This document shows, one piece after another, positions 56,196 to 64,000 of a DNA stretch of 64,000 nt. The notes under the pieces are model-generated. The model saw nothing but the letters and a program-made list of their open reading frames with translations. It had not been told where the DNA came from and did not search any database. The translations under genes were made by a program, and so were the position numbers. Each line of letters starts with the position of its first letter. Positions within the stretch are counted from its first letter, which is position 1. This stretch comes from Lunularia cruciata (taxonomy: Eukaryota > Streptophyta > Marchantiopsida > Lunulariales > Lunulariaceae), in assembly GCA_948567375.1 (NCBI GenBank), contig OX419757.1, forward strand, positions 49,848,001-49,912,000, given 5' to 3'.

Positions 56196-58200
56196 TCAAA
56201 GTGCACTCATGAAATCAAAATGAGTCTCCTATGGGCAAGAAAATCTCTCAAGGAAATAAGCCAATATTTCAAAGTGCTAACTCAAGTTCACACCATGAAA
56301 TCGATCCTTCTTCTCCAGAGCAACAAAATCCTACTCCAAATTCATCATATCCTAGTGATAGCAAATAGTATACTACAATGTAATCCGGAGTATGTTTATA
56401 ATAAAGATGAGTTTAATTGACTTGATTAAGATTGCATTATGACTATGGAAAAACCTACCACTTGTTTATGCTCGTTGTCACTCATTGGCACTCAACATAG
56501 ACTCCTAGTGCCGCTCAATGGTGCATCCCAAAGTTTGTGCCGATGGTAAATGTTACCGGTTGGGTTTCAAGTGACATGCAAGAGCACCCATCACTACAAC
56601 ATGACGCACATAGGCACTAGGTGATGTGGATCATTGATATCTCATAGGCGCCTAGTTCTATAGGATGCCATCCAGTGTTGTGTGCCAAAGTGTGCGTCAA
56701 AATTGAGCGTGGCCAGTTTGGTTAAGGGCAACACATAATGGCGCCCATTATTTGTAGGTGGCACCCATAGGTGCCAAGTGATGCCCAATTAAACCAGTTT
56801 GATGCACAAGGCAATGTCAAGGCACAAGTGATACATAACACATGAAAATAGATATGAGACTTTGACAAGGGGAAATTGAGAACTTGTGTTAAAAGTATGA
56901 GAAAGAATATGGTACATAAGATGTGTATAAATGTGGAGCCACTAAAGCATGTCATTATGCTAGAGGAGAAGGAGGTGAAGAAAAGGAGAGAGATGCAACA
57001 TTGCTACTACATCCTCAAGTTTATGATGGATTCAATGACCACCAAAGGTGCCACTCGCTCTCATCCAAGTATCAGTGCCTGATACTACTAGCAAGATGAG
57101 AATATGGGTCACAACTAAAGAACTCAGTCTATCAAATGTCCACTCTTTTTCTGCCCAACTAACAATAGGCCTATCATTTTGGACAATTCTATCCTAAGCA
57201 CTCATCAAAAGGTTGAATGACCAAGTGTATGATGTTCTCCCTACCTTGTAAGAACAAAAGTGGGTAAGATGGATAGTACCATGTGGATAGTTCATATAGT
57301 AAGAGAGTGCATAACTGTCCAAGATCAAAAGATCACAAATAGGTAAACCTAATGAAGTGAGATGCTCATATGATCTAACTCTAAGTCCTATGAACTCATC
57401 ATTTGGCTAGACATTTATAGAATATAAATAAGCCATGAAGTAAGGCCCAGTGTGAACTCCCTTTGTGAGTTCTAACCATTGCCAAATGCTCCATAGCAAC
57501 CACTCCACTCCATTTGGAGTAAGATCTATCCACAAGATAACCTCAAAGAGCAAACAAACAAAACAAAACAAACAAACAAAACTAGATGAAATTGCAAGAA
57601 CCAAGATGTGCTAACTGCCCTACATGCCCTGATTGTGTGTGAAGCACCAACCATACCTATTTGTCTAGCTCTTCTCTGCATGGAAACTAGTGCTACCATG
57701 AAGCCATAATGATGCCAAACAAATAACATCCACAACAATAATCTTCTTTTGCATGAAGCTTGGGAAGAGAATACATGGAATATACTCTCTTGATAGACAA
57801 AGCCTCTCCCTAAACTCAGTTTGAGTCCCTTGAGTCTCCACATTTTGAGGTAAGGAATGTGAGTCAAAAGCTTGGGTCTCTTGAGTCACAACACTATAGG
57901 TAACACATGGGTGGCATTGGTTTGGGTTTGCATCTCACTATAGGTCTGGGTCTGGCAAGCAATAATGCGTATTCTTGGTCTAAGATAAGCCACATGAGCC
58001 CTCACCTAGGATAGGCTACTCTCACTCTCCTCTACATGATCATGTACACTCTTGCACCTCTCCATAGCAAATGCTAACTCTCGTACCTAATTTTGTAATT
58101 GGATCCTATAAGCCTCAACCATGGCAATGGCACCTAGATGTCCAAGTCCAAGTTAGCTAATCTCTACTCTCTCTCCATCTCATAAATAATAAAGGTCAGA
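56196..58200. other. Interior of the Harbinger-like element without recognised genes
   Basis: Short frames only. 56460-56830 has many small GGCACT/GGTGCC-type words. Nothing else can be supported. Confidence 0.4.
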
Positions 58201-58284
58201 TGTCTCTCCTCCTTTATAGCAAGCATATCCTCTCACCCACAAAGGAGTTCTCTCTCTCCACTAACAATCTACCCTACTCCTCAA

Positions 58285-58445
58285 AGCTCTCCAATCTACT
58301 CTCACACTCAAGCACTAATCTCTCTTGCTCCTCTACACTCTCCAATGTACCCTTGCACTCTAGCACTAATCTCTCTTGCTTGTCTACACTCACCAATCTA
58401 CTCTTGTGCTCAAGCACTAATCTCTCTTGCTCCTCTACTCTCCCA
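58285..58445 (-). repeat. 51-bp tandem repeat encoding a 17-residue heptad-like unit
   Basis: About three units with AGCACTAATCTCTCTTGCT on the + strand. On the - strand the frame 58492-58274 reads repeated QERLVLE-x(4)-L-x-SV units without stops. Confidence 0.85.
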
Positions 58446-58499
58446 CTCAACCAAAAGTCTCTCTCCCTCCTCAACCACTCAAACATAATCATCTAAAAC

Positions 58500-59750
58500 A
58501 TGTGTGATGTCAACACAACAAGAAGAGGGTGAAGGTACTCTGAAGTGCTTGGGGTGAAATGATCCCTCCATGGATGGAGAAAGAGGAGAAGGAGAAGAAG
58601 AGGGAGAAGTAGCTCTCTCTCCCTAAAACTATTATCATCTAACCTTACTACGAGTAAGGCATGTATCTCAACACAAATCTATTAATTACTTGTTCACAAG
58701 TGGTACATTTAGTCATCCGTCAAGTCAAACTCACTTTTGAATCAAGTAAATACACACATGCATTAATTAAAGCATGTTAAATTAACTCATTTGTTAAATC
58801 TGGTAATACTATATACAATAGAGCATTGTATGTTTTAAAAAAATGAAAATGTACAAAAATATTGTAAAACTCTAATCTAATCAATCACTCACTATTCTCA
58901 TCCTCTCCCTCACCTCTACAATGAAAACTCAAGAATTATTGTCCCAAGAACTCACAAACTCAATACATGGAAGAACCAGCAAAAACCACCAACCAAAAAA
59001 ACTTAAACCTCACTCTTCATACACAAAGATGTTGGTCACCACTTGATGGTCTTACCAATGTTTCCAAGCAAGCATAGCAGTGTTGGGTGCCATTGCAGGA
59101 TAGGGAAAAATTCAAAACAAACACAATAGCCTCGAGTGAAGCTTGTTGGTGCTACATGTCATATAAGGGTTTAGGGTTTTAAGGATGGACAATGCTTGGA
59201 AACACAAGGAGGAATAGGGAGACACAAGGAGGCGTTACAAGATAGACCCAGTTGGCATTGAGTGATGCTTGTAGGTGCTAATAATTGAGACCCCTAAAAG
59301 TGAAAGAAAAAACTGAAATGGAGATTGAACTTTTTAAAACTAGAAGAAATATAATTGAGAAAATTAATTGAGGAAATAAATAATAATACCTCTAAATGTG
59401 AGTAATGCATGCCAAGGGTAATTTTGAAGCCCATTATATTGAGATCTACTTCCTTGATTCCAGCTATAGCCACTTGAATTTTATTGTTTATCCATCCAAC
59501 ACCATTTTATGAAGTTTACAAGGTGTTGAATGGTGTAGAATAGGATAATCCAATCTCCTTCTTGAGTACTCCTCATATACTCAAAATCAACAATCTTCTC
59601 ATAACCCCAAAGTTTTGCCATAGAGACTATAGGAAATGGAAGAACTCAAAGGAAATTTGATTGAGAGAATTCTTGGGCTCCTTGCTCTCCTCTCACTTGC
59701 ACTTGCTCCTTGCTTTCCTCTCACCTCTCACCCATGGTGGGCCAGATCTA
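58500..59750. other. Interior of the Harbinger-like element, no gene seen
   Basis: AT-rich, with short words such as GTTGGTGCTAC and GTGCCATTG repeated around 59090-59290. No domain is visible. Confidence 0.4.
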
Positions 59751-59753
59751 GGT

Positions 59754-59891
59754 ATTTCTACTTGGCCCACGTGATACCACCACTCAAACCACATCTTAAG
59801 AGTAGCAATGAAGTTCAACAAAAGTATTTTTACCTGGTCTACATGATACCACCACTCATACACATTTTTAGAGTAGCAATGAAGTTCAACA
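59754..59891 (+). repeat. Tandem duplication, two units of 69 bp
   Basis: Both units contain ATGATACCACCACTCA (first copy GTGATACC) and AGAGTAGCAATGAAGTTCAA. Confidence 0.85.
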
Positions 59892-60793
59892 AATACCAAA
59901 TCTATTCAAAAACTAATTTTTCTCTCATGAAATGCTCCCTTTCCTCTCCTCTCCTCTCCTTCTACTTAGTTTCAAATCTCGGTTCCAAAAGAAAAATCAT
60001 GAAATCTTGTCTTGAAATGCAAATTTCTCTTGGACCCTACCACTCAAACTCCTTGTACTGCCTTGAAACTCAAATAGCACTTGAAATCAAATGGGTACAT
60101 CCTTTGAAAACTCCAAAATGCTCAAATCCTTCAAAACACACCTTCCTCCATTGAACACCACAAAGCTAAAGTGCAAATAACTTCTTTCCCAAAAACTCCC
60201 CAAAATGGCTCAATTCAAGAATTATGAAACATCTCTGCAAGAGGAGGATTTATATAGCCCCCCACATGACAAAATATATCTATATCCCACACTCACTAAA
60301 TTTTTATTTTAGTAGAAAGAACTCAAATTCAAGGAGAAAAATCTTAAATCATGAGCGGCAGTCAATAGCTACATGTGGCACACCACATTGCCAACCAATG
60401 CACTTGACCGTTAGTTTAGAGAAGTTGCACCTCCAAGCAATGATGAGACATTCACCATCAAGCATTGCCAAGAAAAGCCAAATATAAACATTGTAACAAG
60501 TTGCTCTTAGCACTTGCCAGTGTCTATGGGCAAGTGTTGGCCAGTACCACCCTTATTAGCCAATATACAAATAGCCAAGTAGCAATATTCAACATCTTCT
60601 AGAGCACACTCGACATCACTCAGCACCTACAAGTTTACACCAGGTGCTCCCAAGTGCCTTATTTCACTCTTACATAAGATCCATCAAGGAAGCAACACAC
60701 TTTTTTGTAAACTTGTTGTCTGTCTAGCCAACAACATATGAAATTTCTTTTTAAGCTTGGTGTTTATGAGAAGTTATGGAAAAAATATTAGAA

Positions 60794-60990
60794 ACATGTC
60801 CCATTTGATATTATATTACAAGAGAATTGAAGAATAAAATATTACAAGAGAATTGAAGAATGATACTTTTATTATAGAGAAACATGTCCCATTTGATATT
60901 ACATTACAAGAGAATTGAAGAATAAAATATTACAAGAGAATTGAAGAATGATACTTTTATTATAGAGAAACATGTCCCATTTGATATTTG
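60794..60990 (+). repeat. 88-bp tandem repeat
   Basis: ACATGTCCCATTTGATATTA recurs at 60794, 60882 and (partly) 60970. Each unit also holds ATTACAAGAGAATTGAAGAA twice. Confidence 0.9.
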
Positions 60991-60991
60991 A

Positions 60992-62290
60992 TCATTTGAA
61001 TATATCATTGAGGTGATGGGCAAGGCATTGTTGCATCACCCTTGATCTACTTTCTTTTCTATTGAGTTCTATTCCATTAGAAGACATTTGTGAATCTCTT
61101 TGAGTTTCCTTTGTAACTCTATCATCATCTTCTAACCAAATGTCTGACCTATTGTTTAAAATGTTATGGAAAATAAAACACATTGAAACCCACTTTAAAA
61201 AATATGCATTTCTAGTTTTTTCTTTAAGTTTCACTCTTAGCTCATGAAGAGAATGCCACCTAGCTTTCAATACTCCTATACAATGCTCATTTATCACCCT
61301 TGCCTTTGCCAAATATTTGTTGAGCTCTTGCTTATCCTTTGTTTGGGCTTGTTTGAAAGTTGGAGGACTAGGTGATACATGGGTACATAACAAGAATCAC
61401 CTAAAAGGTACTCTTTGGTCTCAAAATTGTAAAATCTTCCTCTCTAGTTCAAATCATTCCAAGTCATGTAGTGACATAACCTTTGCATTTCTACAAATAA
61501 ACCAAATCTAACCTTTATTAAAATCATGCAAATGTACAAGGAAGAGCACCAATGCTCATGAACTGAAAGAAAGAACAAAACAAAATATAGAACACTTATC
61601 TCCTATAAAATGTATAATTCTCCTTTTATCATCACAAATTGCTTGGCCGTTTATGGAATATGAGCCCTTTGGCTAAAATAGATTTTTCTATCCATGGTGG
61701 GTTGAGAGGCAAGAGAAAAAAATGTTCCATCTACCAAACCAACAAAACTAAGAAAACCTTTTTGTGCAAAAATAGCAGATATCCTTCTCCTCTCTTTGTG
61801 CTGAAGCCATGCAACTTGACTCCTCATCAAATCTAATATGGTGGTAATAACTCTACCGGTAAAGGCAATTGTTGAACTTGCACTAATGCCCCAAATGTTT
61901 AACCCCGTTGTAACAAAAGTTCCATTACTATGATGCCCAAATCTATCAAGAGCTAGAGCTCCTTAGATCCACATTGGTGTTTGCTCCAATTGATAGTTTT
62001 TCTCAAAAATAGTGTGCATTTTTATCAAATCTACTAATGTTAAAAAGGAATCAACATCCATTCTAGTAAGCTAGCAAAAGGCCTTCACATCTAGATTTTC
62101 TAAAATACTTTATCACAAATTCTTGACTGCAAGGATAAGTAACTTTTTGTTCCAAGTATCTATACATATGTGCATACTCCCACCCACTAATCAATAATTC
62201 TGGCACATCTAAATCTCCTTCTCCTTTTTCATCTTCATCTTCTAGTCTTTGCAGCAAGATCTCCAAATCTAATTACATTACAATTGTATA
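60992..62290 (-). pseudogene. PIF/Harbinger DDE transposase (DDE_Tnp_4 type), broken
   Basis: Would cut and rejoin transposon ends. On the - strand: an N-terminal part (GWEYAHMYRYLEQK near 62180, VDSFLTLVDLIKMHTIFEKN near 62010), then LALDRFGH and FVTTGLNIWGISASSTIAF. First catalytic Asp is in GLVDGTFF (about 61720-61742), followed after a frameshift by YSINGQAICDDKRRI. Second Asp is in EYLLGDSCYVPMY (about 61380-61415) and Glu in ARVINEHCIGVLKARWHSL (about 61240-61305). The C-terminal end MCFIFHNILNNRSD is typical. An intron-like gap (about 61500-61610, ending TTTATTTGTAG) and several stops or frameshifts interrupt it. Confidence 0.85.
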
Positions 62291-62950
62291 AATTATCTAA
62301 TGTTTCTAGTTAGTTCTCCATGAGTGCTCCCTCTCGGCATGTTCTACTTGACTCAATTCTTGAATCACCAAAGATAACACCTGCTTTGCATGCTCTACTC
62401 TTCTCACTTCAATGCTCTATTCTATGCACAATGAACAAGAGAGCAAGATAAGAATTTCATTTTGTAACTTGTACTAGTTGTACTATTTGAAAAAAGAAGT
62501 TTTAAATAAAAAAATTGAGGATTTTGGATCATGCTTCAAACAAATTCACTCCTCACTTCCAACCTTCACACAATAGGCATACAAATCTTCCCATTCCCAC
62601 TTCCCACTCTATGGTCAATTTTCTCATTCTTGTCCTCCTTGTCATCTTACCATCTTGTGTGGTTCATATATGTTGTTGTACATCATCCATATTCATTGCC
62701 TTGGTTGGTGGCCACCACATTCACCTTATCCTAAAAAAGACATTCTATTAACACTAAAGTGTAATTAATGCATTACGGTGTGACAATGGAAAACTCCATA
62801 TCTCTTATTTCTTATGAACCACCTCTTATGGAATTTGTTAATAATAAGGAATTTGACCAGAACTCCATAGTAGGACCCTTCCTTCCTCCGTCCCGCACGC
62901 TGTACCTATTTAGTCAATGCTTTGTATTAATTTATGTGAAAATATAGAGA
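62291..62950. other. Harbinger-like element, right arm without genes
   Basis: 5' flank of the transposase. Only short unsupported frames (for example 62515-62751). Confidence 0.4.
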
Positions 62951-63175
62951 GCTTTGTCAATTATTTCTGAAACCCCCTAATGTACACGCCCAAAAAAAAG
63001 TGGCTTATGGATAGGATGGATATCAATTTCAGCTTTGTCAAATTATTTCTGAAAGGCCCTAATGTACACACCCAAAAAAGTGGTTTATGGACAGGATGGA
63101 TATCAATTTCAAATTAATATCAAAGCTCTCTATATTTTCACATTAACTATTACAAAGAATTGACTAAAGTTCTAC
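62919..63175. repeat. Inverted repeat enclosing two tandem copies of the right terminus
   Basis: AGTCAATGCTTTGTATTAAT...AATATAGAGAGCTTTG (62913-62957) is repeated inverted as CAAAGCTCTCTATATTTTCA...CAAAGAATTGACT (63121-63175). Between them, TTATTTCTGAAA...CCCTAATGTACAC...GGATGGATATCAATTTCA occurs twice with a period of about 83 bp. Confidence 0.8.
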
Positions 63176-63594
63176 GGTGGAGTACACTAGTGAAATTTTG
63201 TTGATTAATGTCTTGATTGAGTCTAAGGTTAACAATCCATATTATCCTAACCACTTTGCATTATGAAAAATGGAGAATTAAGAGAAGGAAATTAATGAAT
63301 AAAATTTAAAATGTGTTGACATTCTAGATTATGAAAAATGGAGACTTAAGGGAAGGAAATTAATGAATAAGCATAATTTGAAATGTGTTGACATTCATAA
63401 TTTCTAGTTTTGAATATCTCATGGCCAAAGAGATGGTTTCATGTTTTTAATTGTGAATGTGTTAGATAAAAGATTAACACAAGCCGCTCCTTACCCAATA
63501 TCACCCTAACCAAGAGAAGTAGTTAGTAATACAAGTTTGCATGGGCAAATTGAAATCAAATTCTGGGATTTTTAATGAAATATAGAAACCATGG
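63176..63594. other. AT-rich spacer, no gene seen
   Basis: It contains a short direct repeat (ATTATGAAAAATGGAGA near 63263 and 63330; AAATGTGTTGACATTC near 63310 and 63380). No ORF is supported. Confidence 0.4.
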
Positions 63595-64000
63595 ATGAAT
63601 CTCACACTCACATTTGAGACAACAAAAAACAAGTTTAATTCTCACCTCTTCCCTCTCTTTGATTTGGACTTCAACAACTTCTCAAGAAAATGGTTGCATG
63701 TGTTCCAATATCTCCCAGCAAGGTTGGTTTGGATGGATCCAAGAACAAAAGCTAGTTCAAGTGGATTAGAAGTAGCAAAGCAACTAAGAGCAAGGATGAT
63801 AGATTCAAAATAGTTTCTCACCACTATCTCCAAATACTTGTCTATTTGGATGACCCCAAACACTTCAATCAAGTTCATGGTGGGAATAATAAAGGGCCTA
63901 TCTAGAAAAGTACCGCACTTACTTAGTGAGGCATTCAAGAGGATTTTCAATTTCCATGACAAGAGAATAATTGTATATTTGAAATTGTATAAAGATACCC
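63595..64000 (+). pseudogene. Second copy of the Harbinger accessory ORF, runs off the window
   Basis: + strand frames include FSRKWLHVFQYLPARLVWMD, then HHYLQILVYLDDPKHFNQVH and GGNNKG. The latter aligns with HHYGQILDYLEDPQHF and IHGGNCK of 55198-55280. Further on, YLKLYKD matches MKLYKE of the first copy. It probably belongs to a second, related element. Confidence 0.6.

Larger units (their letters stand above)
54518..62978. mobile_element. PIF/Harbinger-like DNA transposon with transposase remnant
   Basis: The left end AGGGGGTGTCAGAAATAATT pairs with the right end at about 62955-62978, whose reverse complement is AGGGGGTTTCAGAAATAATT. Both ends are flanked by AAT, a 3-bp duplication as expected for this superfamily. 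Inside are a DDE transposase pseudogene (- strand, 60992-62290) and an accessory ORF remnant (+ strand, 55024-56195), the two-gene layout of PIF/Harbinger. At 8.5 kb it is large, swollen by tandem repeats and apparently non-coding sequence. The boundaries rest on one terminal repeat pair, so nested insertions are possible. Confidence 0.65.

Noticed and set aside
58200-58496. 98-codon + strand Ser/Leu/Asn repeat ORF
   Set aside because: Opposite strand of the 51-bp minisatellite; the - strand reading has the more protein-like pattern.
62880-62900. CTTCCTTCCTCCGTCCCGC as a Stowaway MITE terminus
   Set aside because: It resembles the Stowaway end CTCCCTCCGT, but no matching inverted terminus or TA duplication was found nearby.
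1-64000. CRISPR arrays, operons, bacterial promoters or ribosome binding sites
   Set aside because: The window is eukaryotic nuclear DNA with spliced genes; no spaced direct-repeat array of that kind was seen.

Overview
The window is nuclear DNA from a green-lineage eukaryote (streptophyte). Two spliced host genes of plant type, a J-domain co-chaperone with a DnaJ-X domain and Mediator subunit MED19, sit in a matrix of nested LTR retrotransposons, solo LTRs, a degenerate reverse-transcriptase element and a large PIF/Harbinger-like DNA transposon. The introns are short (94 to 919 bp). The retroelement content suits a seedless plant or a charophyte alga better than an angiosperm, but the species cannot be fixed from sequence alone.

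1 to 27.1 kb is a three-level nest of Ty3/gypsy elements. The youngest, element 1 (110-7888, + strand, 679-bp LTRs with only two differences noticed), sits in the RNase H region of element 2 (- strand, chromovirus-like, tRNA-iMet PBS, 5' LTR at 11435-12170, 3' end off the window). Element 2 in turn sits in the oldest element, element 3. Element 3 is present as two partial copies in inverted orientation, 3A (12171-20106, -) and 3B (20107-27110, +), joined at about 20106/20107.

The main discovery is in element 3. Between the protease and the reverse transcriptase, both copies carry a C5-cytosine DNA methyltransferase domain, with motifs I, II, IV (Pro-Cys-Gln), VI, VIII, IX and X in canonical order. 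In addition, 3B ends its polyprotein after the integrase with a C4HC3 PHD finger. The ancestral element therefore seems to have carried both a DNA-methylation writer and a probable histone reader. Both copies here are broken by stops and frameshifts.

27.1 to 39.3 kb has no gene I can name. It holds a degenerate reverse-transcriptase element (about 30.75-34.74 kb) cut by two LTRs of the element 2 family, and a short dispersed repeat with a core of about 30 bp. At 39350-43768 (+) lies the ten-exon DnaJ gene, read here as 472 aa. 45.4-51.7 kb is a patchwork of direct and inverted repeats. MED19 is at 51740-53622 (-). From 54518 to 62978 a PIF/Harbinger-like element has matching 23-bp termini, a DDE transposase pseudogene on the - strand and a coiled-coil accessory ORF on the + strand. 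A relative of that accessory ORF starts at about 63.6 kb and runs off the window.
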